Below, one piece after another: positions 18,018-26,257 of a stretch of 64,000 bases of DNA (within the stretch, counting starts at the first letter, position 1; every line of letters starts with the position of its first letter). The DNA lies in contig JAYZUZ010000011.1 of NCBI GenBank assembly GCA_036156195.1, positions 186,001 to 250,000 on the forward strand, given 5' to 3'. The position numbers were made by a program, and so were the translations under genes. This stretch comes from Abyssibacter sp036156195 (GTDB lineage: Bacteria > Pseudomonadota > Gammaproteobacteria > Nevskiales > OUC007). A model generated the notes under the pieces. It made no database searches, was not told the DNA's origin, and worked only from the letters and a program-made list of their open reading frames with translations.

Positions 18018-18245
18018 CTAGCTGGCGTCAGGCGCGCGGGTGCGCAGCTGCAGGGCGTGGATTTCGGTCCCCATGCGGTCCCCCAGGGTGGCGTAGACCT
18101 GGCGGTGGCAGGCCACGACCGACTGCCCGGCAAAGCTGGGCGAAATCACCGTCGCCTGAAAGTGCTGACCGTCATCGCCGATGACCTCGACGTGCGCATC
18201 AGGCAGACCGGCTTCAATCAGCGTCTTGATGGTAAGTGCATCCAT
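18018..18245 (-). CDS. ibaG: BolA-family protein IbaG
   Basis: This is a small BolA/IbaG protein of 75 aa. IbaG proteins bind monothiol glutaredoxins and take part in iron-sulfur handling and acid resistance. The family core VEVIGDDGQHFQATVISPSFAGQ and the HRQVYATLGDRMGTEIHAL stretch (here given only by its outer ends HRQVY and IHALQL) are visible. Its position before murA is the classical one. Confidence 0.92.
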   Translation of the reverse strand: MDALTIKTLIEAGLPDAHVEVIGDDGQHFQATVISPSFAGQSVVACHRQVYATLGDRMGTEIHALQLRTRAPDAS

Positions 18246-18259
18246 GAATATCCCCGCGC

Positions 18260-19063
18260 CTAGCTGCGGATCTTGTACCCGGTTCGCAGCATCCAGAGCG
18301 CCACGGCCGAGAGAAAAACGAAGAACACGGCCACAACGGCCAGCGAATGAACAATGGGCGCGTCAGCGACACCGAAAAAGCCATACCGGAACCCGTCGAT
18401 CATGTAGAAGAACGGGTTGAAACGGGAGGCCTGCTCCCAGAATGCCGGCAGGGAATGGATCGAGTAGAACACGCCGGAAAGAAACGAGAACGGCATGATG
18501 AAGAAGTTCTGGAATGCCGCCAGATGATCGAACTTCTGGGCAAGTATCCCGGCGATCAGTCCAAACACAGCCAGACAGCCCGCGGACAGCACCAGCATCC
18601 CAATGGCAGCGGCGGGCACCTGCAAAGGCAGCGGGATGAACACCCAGCCCACGGCGTACAACACCAGGGCCACGCAGGTCGCACGCACGATGGCCGCAGC
18701 AACAAACGCGACAAAAATCTCGATGGCGGACAGCGGCGCGAACAGCAGAAAGACCAGATTCCCCATGATCTTCGATTGCGTCAGCGATGAGGATGTATTG
18801 GCAAAAGCGTTCTGGATGATGCTCATCATCACCAGGCCGGGGATAAGAAACGCCGTGTAGCCCACGCCCGGATACACATTGACCCGATCCTCTAGCACGT
18901 GCTGGAACACCAGCAGGTAGAGCACCGCGGTAATGACAGGCGCCAGCACGGTCTGCCCGATGACGCTCATGAACCTGCGCACTTCCTTCTGGAACAACGT
19001 CCAGGTGCCGCGGGGGTTAAAGCGCCGGTCCTCGGCCAACAGGGGCTGCGCGGGCTTATTCAC
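18260..19063 (-). CDS. ABC-2 type transporter permease, YadH/NodJ-like
   Basis: This is a membrane permease of 267 aa with about six helices, for instance TVLAPVITAVLYLLVF, IEIFVAFVAAAIVRAT and FFIMPFSFLSGVFYSI. ABC-2 permeases of this kind export polysaccharide, lipid or drug substrates. The FSFLSGVFYSIHSLP stretch is typical of the YadH/NodJ group. It overlaps the preceding ATPase gene by 8 bases. The substrate cannot be told from sequence. Confidence 0.87.
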   Translation of the reverse strand: MNKPAQPLLAEDRRFNPRGTWTLFQKEVRRFMSVIGQTVLAPVITAVLYLLVFQHVLEDRVNVYPGVGYTAFLIPGLVMMSIIQNAFANTSSSLTQSKIMGNLVFLLFAPLSAIEIFVAFVAAAIVRATCVALVLYAVGWVFIPLPLQVPAAAIGMLVLSAGCLAVFGLIAGILAQKFDHLAAFQNFFIMPFSFLSGVFYSIHSLPAFWEQASRFNPFFYMIDGFRYGFFGVADAPIVHSLAVVAVFFVFLSAVALWMLRTGYKIRS

Positions 19064-19970
19064 CCTGATCTCCGGTCAATTCGACAAAGATGTCTTCCAG
19101 GCTCGGCTCGCGGGTGTGCACATCCGTGACCCGAAAACCCGCATCGCGCAGGCCATCCAGCACATCGGCGACGGAATCCTGGCCGCGCGTCAGCCGCAAC
19201 TCCAGCTCCTGGCCCTCCCGGCTGCACAGCAAGGCCTCGATGGCCGCGGGCAGCTGGCCCGGGCCGTCAATGCTGAGTCGCAGAAAACGAAACGGGTGCC
19301 GCTGCAAGAAATCGGCAGTGCGTTCCAGCGCCTTCAACTCGCCCCGGTCCATGATGGCGATTCGCTCGCACAGAGCTTCGGCCTCTTCCAGATAATGCGT
19401 GGTCAGCACGATGGTGTGCCCGGCCGCATGCAGCTCACGGGTGAATGCCCATAGCGTTCGCCGCAGCTCCACATCCACACCGGCCGTCGGCTCGTCGAGA
19501 ATCACCACAGGAGGGCGATGCACCAGCGCCTGAGCGATCAGCACGCGCCGCTTCATGCCGCCAGACAGCTGTCGAATGCTGGCGTCGCATTTGTCCGTCA
19601 ACTCCAGGCGCTCCAGCAACTCGTCCACCCAGGGCCAGACCTCCTTACCGCACCCGAAGTAGCCGGCCTGGATACGCAGGATGTCGCGCACCGAAAAAAA
19701 CGGGTCGTAGACAATTTCCTGGGGCACCACCCCCAGCGATTGCCGCGCAGGGCGGAAAGCCCCCACGACGTCATGGCCCATGACGGCCACTGAGCCGGCG
19801 CTGGCGCGCACCAGGCCTGCGGTGATGTTGATCAGGGTGGACTTCCCGGCGCCGTTGGGGCCCAGCAGGCCGAAGTATTCACCCTGCTCGATCCCAAAGC
19901 TGACACCCTTCAGGGCATGCAGCGACCCGAATCGCTTGTGCACATCCTCGACATGAATCGCTTGGGACAT
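19056..19970 (-). CDS. ABC transporter ATP-binding protein, YadG-like
   Basis: This is the ATPase partner of the downstream ABC-2 permease (304 aa). Walker A is GPNGAGKST, the signature is QLSGGMKRRVLIAQAL, Walker B is VVILDEPTAGVD, and the switch histidine is in VLTTHYLEEAE. A C-terminal extension of about 80 aa is usual for the YadG/drug exporter ATPases. A TATAAT box on the minus strand at 20001-20006 probably drives this gene and those behind it. Confidence 0.9.
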   Translation of the reverse strand: MSQAIHVEDVHKRFGSLHALKGVSFGIEQGEYFGLLGPNGAGKSTLINITAGLVRASAGSVAVMGHDVVGAFRPARQSLGVVPQEIVYDPFFSVRDILRIQAGYFGCGKEVWPWVDELLERLELTDKCDASIRQLSGGMKRRVLIAQALVHRPPVVILDEPTAGVDVELRRTLWAFTRELHAAGHTIVLTTHYLEEAEALCERIAIMDRGELKALERTADFLQRHPFRFLRLSIDGPGQLPAAIEALLCSREGQELELRLTRGQDSVADVLDGLRDAGFRVTDVHTREPSLEDIFVELTGDQGE

Positions 19971-20000
19971 TCCGCTCGGCTAGCGTGGAAAAGGCCGCGC

Positions 20001-20031
20001 ATTATACGGGCCGACCTGTTCCTGTCTTGAA
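20001..20031 (-). promoter_or_regulatory. Probable promoter of the yadGH-like genes, possibly extending to ibaG and murA
   Basis: The minus strand has a perfect -10 TATAAT at 20001-20006. A weak -35 TTCAAG lies at 20026-20031, with a long 19-base spacer. Transcription would start about 25 bases before the ATG at 19970. Confidence 0.45.
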
Positions 20032-20049
20032 CGAAAGGAAAATCGCATC

Positions 20050-21483
20050 ATGACCACCCGGATCGTCTGGCTTCGTCGCGACTTCCGATTGGACGACAAT
20101 CCAGCGCTACTGCGCGCCGCAGAGTCGGCAGAGCGCCTGGTTGTCCTCTATATCCACGCACCGGAAGAAGACGCGCCCTGGCCGGCCGGGGCGGCCAGTT
20201 GCTGGTGGCTGCACCACAGCTTGTTGGCGCTGTCGCAGCAGCTGGAGGCCGAAGGCAACCGGCTGGTCATCCGGAGCGGGCCCAGCCTGAGGGCGCTGCG
20301 AGAGTGCATTGAGACCACCGGTGCCGCCAGCGTGTACTGGAACCGCCTGTACACGCCGATGGCCCGGGATCGGGACCGCAGGATCAAGACGGCACTGCGC
20401 GACCAGGGCATCGAGGCCCGCAGCTTCAACGCCGCCCTGCTCGCCGAGCCCTGGACGGTGGAGACCCGATCCGGCGGCCCCTACCGGGTTTTCACTCCGT
20501 TCTGGAAGTCGATTCGCGACGGGCTGCGCGCCGCCGCGCCCTGTCCACGCCCGATGCTACCGCCCTGCCCGGCCATGGAAAGCGAACCGCTAGACGCGCT
20601 GGGGCTGCTGCCGGATAGAGATTGGGCCGACGGGTTCGCGGCCCATTGGACGCCGGGCAGTGGCGGCGCCCAGCAACGACTCAGCGATTTTCTCGACACC
20701 GCGCTGCAGGACTACGACAGCGGCCGCAACCGGCCCGACCTCGACGCCACGTCGGGCCTATCGCCCCATTTGCACTTCGGCGAGATCGGCCCGCGCCAGA
20801 TCGTGGCCGCCGTGGATGCCGCCAGTTCAGACGACGGCCGCACACGCAGCGCCCAGCAGGCAGATAAGTTTCTCTCGGAAATCGCCTGGCGCGAGTTTGC
20901 CCACCATGTGCTGTTCCATTTCCCAGAGACGCTGGAGCAGCCGATGAATCCCCGGTTCAGGCACTTCGAATGGGCCGGGCGCGATTGCGATCTTCAGGCG
21001 TGGCAGCACGGCCAGACCGGCATCCCGATTGTCGATGCCGGCATGCGGCAACTCTGGCACACAGGCTGGATGCATAACCGGGTACGCATGATTGTCGGCA
21101 GCCTCCTCACCAAGAATCTGCGCCAGCACTGGCGCCAGGGAGCGCAGTGGTTCTGGGACACACTCGTCGACGCAGACCTCGCAAACAACACGCTCGGCTG
21201 GCAGTGGATTGCCGGCTGCGGCGCTGACGCGGCGCCTTATTTCCGCATCTTCAACCCGGTCTCGCAGGGTGAAAAATTCGACCCCCACGGCGCATATGTC
21301 CGTCGGTGGGTCCCTGAAATCGAAGGACTACCGGACGCCCATCTGCACGCACCCTGGACCGCACCGGCTCCAGTGCTGCGCCAGGCCAAGCTGCGGCTTG
21401 GGCGCGACTACCCCGCACCCATCGTGGACCTGAAGGCCAGCCGGCAAGACGCTCTCGATGCGTATGCCAAGGTCAAGGGCTAG
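20050..21483 (+). CDS. phrB: Deoxyribodipyrimidine photolyase (class I)
   Basis: This enzyme repairs cyclobutane pyrimidine dimers with blue light, using FAD and an antenna cofactor. The N-terminal RIVWLRRDFRLDDNPAL begins the Rossmann antenna domain. The C-terminal FAD domain has EIAWREFAHH, MHNRVRMIVGS and NNTLGWQWIAGCGADAAPYFR (given as NNTLGWQW and APYFRIFNP). The length of 477 aa is normal. AAAGGAAAATCGC precedes the ATG. It stands alone between two divergent blocks, and its TAG stop merges with a probable half copy of the dispersed repeat. Confidence 0.95.
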   Translation: MTTRIVWLRRDFRLDDNPALLRAAESAERLVVLYIHAPEEDAPWPAGAASCWWLHHSLLALSQQLEAEGNRLVIRSGPSLRALRECIETTGAASVYWNRLYTPMARDRDRRIKTALRDQGIEARSFNAALLAEPWTVETRSGGPYRVFTPFWKSIRDGLRAAAPCPRPMLPPCPAMESEPLDALGLLPDRDWADGFAAHWTPGSGGAQQRLSDFLDTALQDYDSGRNRPDLDATSGLSPHLHFGEIGPRQIVAAVDAASSDDGRTRSAQQADKFLSEIAWREFAHHVLFHFPETLEQPMNPRFRHFEWAGRDCDLQAWQHGQTGIPIVDAGMRQLWHTGWMHNRVRMIVGSLLTKNLRQHWRQGAQWFWDTLVDADLANNTLGWQWIAGCGADAAPYFRIFNPVSQGEKFDPHGAYVRRWVPEIEGLPDAHLHAPWTAPAPVLRQAKLRLGRDYPAPIVDLKASRQDALDAYAKVKG

Positions 21484-21507
21484 GTAAGCAGAGGCCGATT
21501 CGCCCCC
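21483..21507. repeat. Probable half copy of the palindromic dispersed repeat
   Basis: GGTAAGCAGAGGCCGATTCGCC follows the phrB stop and matches the left end of the other copies (GGGAAGCACcGAcCGATTC...). No matching right arm is visible within the next 150 bases, so it looks like a remnant. Confidence 0.4.
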
Positions 21508-21874
21508 CCAGACAACGCCGGATTGCGCCCGAAGCCAGGCCGGCGGTGCAGCGCAGCAGCACACCAAACAAGAGCGCCGCCGAACGACGTCGGCGGCGCA
21601 TCGGGAAAGCATGTGCATTCCCCCGCTGACCCGATCCCCAATCGCGTCAGCAATCGTCACACGGCATTGAACTCCCAGCCGTCGACGGGGCGCCCCGAAG
21701 GTCGCCGTCTCCTCGTGCCGGCTCTGTCGGCCGCACCTTGTGCTTATTCCCGGCAGTCTGCCCGCGATCTACGATTCGGGACATAGTAAATTGACCCTAA
21801 GACCCTGGGCGATCATCGCCGAGCCGGCGCGGTCCGTTATCATTCGCCGCCCATCTTCACCGCGCGGCCTCCGA
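21484..21874. other. Intergenic region with a 10-bp stem hairpin
   Basis: About 390 bases between phrB and the exchanger gene with no supported gene. A perfect inverted repeat GCGCCGCCGA / TCGGCGGCGC (21574-21583 and 21590-21599) has a 6-base loop. The T-rich tail lies on the minus-strand side (TCTTGTTTGG), so it would terminate leftward transcription. A -10-like TATCAT at about 21839-21844 sits 30 bases before the chosen start of the next gene. Confidence 0.5.
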
Positions 21875-22846
21875 TTGGACCCCACCCTGCTGCTTAGTGT
21901 TGGCGCGATTGTCGTCGGATTCGTCCTGTTGATCTGGGGAGCTGACCGGTTCATTGCCGGCGCGGCTGCACTCGCGCAGGACCTCGGCGTCCCGAAGCTG
22001 CTGGTCGGGCTCACCGTCGTCGGCCTGGGCACCTCTGCACCCGAGATGTTCGTCGCCGGCGTTGCAGCACTGCAGGACAAGCCGGGACTGGCCATTGGCA
22101 ACGCGATCGGCTCCAACATCACCAACATCGCGCTGATTCTCGGCGTCACCGCCTTGGTCGCCCCACTGGTGGTTCACAACTCAGTCCTCAAGCGCGAGCT
22201 ACCGGTACTCTCGCTGGTCTGTGTGGGCGCCACGCTACTGATGTCCGACGGCCATCTCACGCGCCTGGACGGGGCGGCGCTTGGCGTTGCATTGGTCGTA
22301 GTCCTGGTCTGGATGGCGCGCATGGCCCGCGCCGGCGCGGCCACTGCACTGGACGACGAGCTGACGCTGGATGTTCCCGAACAAGCCCCCATGAGTCGGG
22401 CCGTGCTCTGGACGCTGGTCGGCCTGGTCGCGCTGCCGCTGTCCTCGCAAATGCTGGTGTGGGGGGCTGTCAACATCGCCAACGTCTTTGGCATTAGCGA
22501 TCTGGTCATCGGCTTGACCATTGTTGCCCTGGGCACCAGCCTGCCGGAGCTGGCGGCCTCGGTTGCGGGTGCAATGAAGGGCGAACCCGAGATAGCCCTG
22601 GGCAACGTGCTCGGATCCAACATGTTCAACCTGCTGGTGGTGCTGGCCATGCCGGCACTCATCGCTCCCGGTGCAGTCGAAGCAGCGGTGCTGAGTCGCG
22701 ACCTGCCCGTCATGCTGGGCCTGACGGCGGTCCTGTTCCTGATGTGCGTTGGTTGGCGAGGCCCGGGGCGCGTGACCCGCTTGGAAGGCAGTCTGCTGCT
22801 ACTGGCCTTTGTGGGCTATACATCCATCTTGCTCATTGCGAGGTAA
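21875..22846 (+). CDS. Calcium/sodium:cation exchanger family membrane protein (YrbG-like)
   Basis: This is a CaCA-superfamily antiporter with two inverted alpha-repeats: GLGTSAPEMFVAGVAAL with GNAIGSNITNIALILG, and ALGTSLPELAASVAGA with GNVLGSNMFNLLVVLA. About ten helices are expected. I chose the TTG at 21875 (LDPTLLLSVG, 323 aa), since the frame open to 21740 has no membrane-protein character there and a -10-like TATCAT lies inside it. The start is unsure because no good ribosome site is seen. Its place before kdsD is the E. coli yrbG order. Confidence 0.85.
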   Translation: MDPTLLLSVGAIVVGFVLLIWGADRFIAGAAALAQDLGVPKLLVGLTVVGLGTSAPEMFVAGVAALQDKPGLAIGNAIGSNITNIALILGVTALVAPLVVHNSVLKRELPVLSLVCVGATLLMSDGHLTRLDGAALGVALVVVLVWMARMARAGAATALDDELTLDVPEQAPMSRAVLWTLVGLVALPLSSQMLVWGAVNIANVFGISDLVIGLTIVALGTSLPELAASVAGAMKGEPEIALGNVLGSNMFNLLVVLAMPALIAPGAVEAAVLSRDLPVMLGLTAVLFLMCVGWRGPGRVTRLEGSLLLLAFVGYTSILLIAR

Positions 22847-22850
22847 GTCG

Positions 22851-23831
22851 ATGCAAACATTGCATCCAGATCAGATTCGCGCGCTGGGTATCTCTGTACT
22901 GCGCATCGAGGGCGAAGCCATCGACAAGCTGGTCGAACGCATCGACCACAGCTTTGTGCGCGCCTGCGAACTCTGTATCGCTTGCTCGGCGCGTATCGTC
23001 GTCGTCGGCATGGGTAAATCCGGCCATATCGGCAACAAGATCGCCGCGACCCTAGCCAGCACCGGCACGCCAGCGTTCTTTGTTCACCCAGGCGAAGCCA
23101 GCCATGGTGACCTGGGGATGATCACCCGCGATGACGTTGTCCTGGCATTGTCCAATTCCGGCGAGACGGCTGAGATCACCGCAATCCTGCCGCTGATCAA
23201 GCGGCTGGGCGTACCGCTGATCGCCATGACCGGAAAACCCGACTCGACGCTGGCACGGATGGCGGATGTCCACCTACACGTAGGCGTAGACAAAGAAGCC
23301 TGCCCGCTCAACCTGGCCCCCACGGCCAGTACCACAGCGGCGCTGGCCATGGGAGACGCCCTTGCGGTCGCATTACTGGAGGCACGGGGGTTTACCGAGG
23401 CTGATTTCGCCCTCTCCCATCCCGGTGGTTCGCTGGGCCGGCGGCTGCTACTCAAGATCGACGACTTGCTGCACACCGGAGATCGGATTCCCCGTGTCAC
23501 CGAGACGGTCACCGTCGCGCAGGCGCTTGTCGAGATGACGCAAAAAGGCCTGGGCATGACGGTCGTCGACGACGCCGAAGGTCGCATGCTGGGCATCTAC
23601 ACCGATGGCGATTTGCGCCGCACCCTGGACCGGGGGCTGGATGTCCACAGCACGCCGATCACCGAAGTGATGGCGCGACAGCCCAAGTCCATCCAACCCG
23701 GGACTCTCGCTGCCGAGGCCGTCAAGATCATGCAGGATCACAGCATTACCACGCTGGTGGTCTGCGACGAGCAGCGGCGCGTCAGCGGTTTACTTCACAT
23801 GCACGAGCTACTGAGGGCAGGCGTTGTCTGA
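22851..23831 (+). CDS. kdsD: D-arabinose-5-phosphate isomerase
   Basis: KdsD turns ribulose-5-phosphate into arabinose-5-phosphate, the first step to KDO for LPS. The SIS domain is at the N-terminus (VVVGMGKSGHIGNKIAATLASTGTPAFF, cited as GMGKSGHIGNK) with the LSNSGETAEI loop. Two CBS domains follow. The ATG at 22851 (MQTLHPDQ) has AGGTAAG upstream; the upstream ATG at 22809 falls inside the exchanger gene. The length is 326 aa. It starts the kdsDC-lptCAB run. Confidence 0.95.
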   Translation: MQTLHPDQIRALGISVLRIEGEAIDKLVERIDHSFVRACELCIACSARIVVVGMGKSGHIGNKIAATLASTGTPAFFVHPGEASHGDLGMITRDDVVLALSNSGETAEITAILPLIKRLGVPLIAMTGKPDSTLARMADVHLHVGVDKEACPLNLAPTASTTAALAMGDALAVALLEARGFTEADFALSHPGGSLGRRLLLKIDDLLHTGDRIPRVTETVTVAQALVEMTQKGLGMTVVDDAEGRMLGIYTDGDLRRTLDRGLDVHSTPITEVMARQPKSIQPGTLAAEAVKIMQDHSITTLVVCDEQRRVSGLLHMHELLRAGVV

Positions 23832-24324
23832 ACCCATCGACATCCAGCAACGTGCGGCGCGTATCCAACTGGTCGTGTTGGACATCGACGGCGTGCTGAC
23901 GGACGGCAAGCTGTATCTCGCACCCGATGGCACCGAGCTGAAGACATCCAGCGTCCGTGACGGACTGGGCATCCGCTTGCTACTGGATGCGGGCATCCAG
24001 GTGGCCGTCATCAGCGGCCGACCCTCACCGGCCTATCAGACGCGACTTCGCTCGCTGGGTGTCGAGCACATCGTCCTGTCCACCCGGGTCAAACTGCCCG
24101 CCTATGAGCAATTGCTGGCGACACTCGGGCTGCGCGACGAGGACGTCGCCTGCATGGGAGATGACAGTCCGGATGTGCCGTTACTGGAACGTGTGGGCCT
24201 GGCACTGACCGTCGCCGATGCCCACCCCAGCGCACGCGCGGCAGCACATTGGGTCAGCCAGCACCCAGGTGGCCACGGGGCCGTGCGCGAAGCCTGTGAC
24301 CTGATCCTGGACGCGCGCTCGTGA
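23824..24324 (+). CDS. kdsC: 3-deoxy-D-manno-octulosonate 8-phosphate phosphatase
   Basis: KdsC is a HAD-family phosphatase that makes free KDO. Motif I is VLDIDGVLTDG, motif II is VAVISGRPS, and the C-terminal acidic pair is in CMGDDSPDVPLL. It is the small, capless tetrameric type at 166 aa. The start is TTG at 23824-23826, overlapping the kdsD stop by 8 bases, with GAGGG about 6 bases upstream. Confidence 0.94.
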   Translation: MSEPIDIQQRAARIQLVVLDIDGVLTDGKLYLAPDGTELKTSSVRDGLGIRLLLDAGIQVAVISGRPSPAYQTRLRSLGVEHIVLSTRVKLPAYEQLLATLGLRDEDVACMGDDSPDVPLLERVGLALTVADAHPSARAAAHWVSQHPGGHGAVREACDLILDARS

Positions 24325-24905
24325 GCGAACGCAAGAGTCGCCTGCGCATGAGCGCACTCACGGCCCCTGGTATCCCGCTGCTGGCCCTGGTCATCATGGG
24401 TGCAGTCGGCATTTCCCTCCTACGGGGCGAGCGCAGCACGCCCGAGCCATTGGCTGCACCACCACCCGACGCCCGCTCGTTTCTGTCCGACATGAGCCTG
24501 CGGCGCTTCGATGAGCAGGGCCAGTTGGTCTACAGAGCAGCGGCCCGACGAGCAACCTATTTCGCAGATGGCAGCTTGGCGCTGAGCGACGTCGACCTGG
24601 ACTATGTGGGTGGCAAAGAGGGCGTCTGGACGTTGCAATCGCCCAGCGGCCGGGTTCCGCCCAGCCAGGACAGAATCGAACTCAGTGGCACCGTGGACGT
24701 GCATGGCAAGGACGAAGCCGGCGTGCCCGTGGACTTCACCACCGGGCAACTGCTGGTCGAACTGCCGACCGAACAGCTACGCTCCAACACCGCGGTCGAC
24801 CTCAAGACCCCGGACCAGCGCCTGCAGGCCATCGGCCTGGTGGCATCTTTCGACGGAACACAGGTCAGGTTGCTGAATCAGGTGCGAGCCGAGATCAATG
24901 AGTAA
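24321..24905 (+). CDS. lptC: LPS export system protein LptC
   Basis: LptC is the inner-membrane bitopic protein that hands LPS from LptBFG to LptA. One N-terminal membrane helix (GIPLLALVIMGAVGISLL) is followed by a periplasmic beta-jellyroll domain of about 150 aa. The gene starts with GTG at 24321, overlapping kdsC by 4 bases. The sequence is weakly conserved, so position and topology carry much of the call. Confidence 0.9.
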   Translation: MSERKSRLRMSALTAPGIPLLALVIMGAVGISLLRGERSTPEPLAAPPPDARSFLSDMSLRRFDEQGQLVYRAAARRATYFADGSLALSDVDLDYVGGKEGVWTLQSPSGRVPPSQDRIELSGTVDVHGKDEAGVPVDFTTGQLLVELPTEQLRSNTAVDLKTPDQRLQAIGLVASFDGTQVRLLNQVRAEINE

Positions 24906-25392
24906 TTGGATTGCGCAATCCGGGCTACTGTTGGCCTTGCTGCTCGTAGGCAGTCTGGCCTGCGCGCAGTCGGGTCGTCTGACGGTGGATGCCGACCGGG
25001 CCGAACTCGATGAATCCAAGGGATTTAGCGTCTACTCGGGCAACGTGCAGCTGCGCCAGCAGAACATCGCCCTGAGCGGCGACCGCCTGACCGTGCGTCG
25101 CCCTGATCCGCGCACGCTGACAGCCACCATGGTCGGTGAGCCCGCGCGCCTGACCCATCAGCCGGACGCCAGCGACGCAGCTGTCGTCGCCACAGCGGAC
25201 AGCATGACCTACGACACCCGCTCCAGAGTGCTCACGCTGGAAGGCTCGGCGCGGATCGAACGCGGCGCCGACACGCTGTCGGCAGACAAGATCGAGTACA
25301 ACCTGACGGATCAACGCATGCGTGCTGCTGGCGGCGAGTCCGAACGCGTGCGCATTACCATTCCCGCCCCTGAGCTTCCCGACAGTCCATGA
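24898..25392 (+). CDS. lptA: LPS transport periplasmic protein LptA
   Basis: LptA forms the periplasmic bridge along which LPS moves. A signal peptide (LLLALLLVGSLACAQS) leads to an OstA domain containing VDADRAELDESKGFSVYSGNV (core VYSGNVQL) and repeated beta-strand pattern. The length is 164 aa. It overlaps lptC by 8 bases and lptB by 4. Confidence 0.92.
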   Translation: MSNWIAQSGLLLALLLVGSLACAQSGRLTVDADRAELDESKGFSVYSGNVQLRQQNIALSGDRLTVRRPDPRTLTATMVGEPARLTHQPDASDAAVVATADSMTYDTRSRVLTLEGSARIERGADTLSADKIEYNLTDQRMRAAGGESERVRITIPAPELPDSP

Positions 25393-26117
25393 GCACCACA
25401 TTACGGGCGCGCAATCTGCGCAAGACCTACAAGAAACGCACTGTGGTCAAGAACGTCAGTATTCACGTGGATGCTGGCGAGGTCGTTGGGCTGCTGGGGC
25501 CCAACGGCGCCGGCAAGACCACCTCGTTCTACATGATCGTCGGCCTGGTACCGGCTGATGATGGCGGTATCACCTTGGGCGAGCGCGACATCAGCCGCCT
25601 GCCCATGCACGCCCGCGCCCGGCTCGGCGTGGGCTACCTGCCGCAGGAAGCCTCGGTCTTCCGCAAGCTCACGGTCGCCGAAAACGTGCTGGCCATTCTG
25701 GAGACGCGGAAGGAGCTTAGTCGGGCACAGCGCAATGAAGCGCTGGACGGACTCCTCAACGAACTGCACATCACCCATGTCCGCGACACGTTGGGAATGA
25801 GCCTGTCCGGCGGGGAACGGCGACGGGTGGAAATCGCGCGTGCGCTGGCCGCAGAACCGCAGTTCATTCTGCTGGACGAACCGTTCGCCGGGGTGGACCC
25901 GATTTCCGTGGGGGACATCCAGCAAATCATCCGCCACCTGCAGGACCGGGGCATCGGCGTACTCATCACCGACCACAATGTCCGGGAGACGCTGGGCATT
26001 TGCTCGCGCGCCTATATTCTGTCCGATGGCGAAGTCATTGCCGAAGGCTCGCCCGACACGATCCTCGACAATGCTCAGGTCCGCTCGGTTTATCTCGGCG
26101 ACAGCTTTCAGCTGTAG
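25389..26117 (+). CDS. lptB: LPS export ABC transporter ATP-binding protein LptB
   Basis: LptB powers LPS extraction from the inner membrane with LptF and LptG, which are not in this window. Walker A is GPNGAGKTTSFYM, the signature is SLSGGERRRVEIARAL, Walker B is FILLDEPFAGVDP, and the switch histidine is in LITDHNVRETL. The length of 242 aa is normal. It ends the kdsDC-lptCAB run and is followed by rpoN after 140 bases. Confidence 0.96.
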   Translation: MSTTLRARNLRKTYKKRTVVKNVSIHVDAGEVVGLLGPNGAGKTTSFYMIVGLVPADDGGITLGERDISRLPMHARARLGVGYLPQEASVFRKLTVAENVLAILETRKELSRAQRNEALDGLLNELHITHVRDTLGMSLSGGERRRVEIARALAAEPQFILLDEPFAGVDPISVGDIQQIIRHLQDRGIGVLITDHNVRETLGICSRAYILSDGEVIAEGSPDTILDNAQVRSVYLGDSFQL

Positions 26118-26257
26118 TCGGCACGGCTCGCCAGGGCGTCGCGCTATGGCACATTCAGGGGCAAATTCCGGTTAAGCAAGATTAGCGCCATCCGCTTGCG
26201 TATCGCAGTGACTGCGGCGTATCTTCAACCCATGTTCGACCAACTGATCACACCGTA

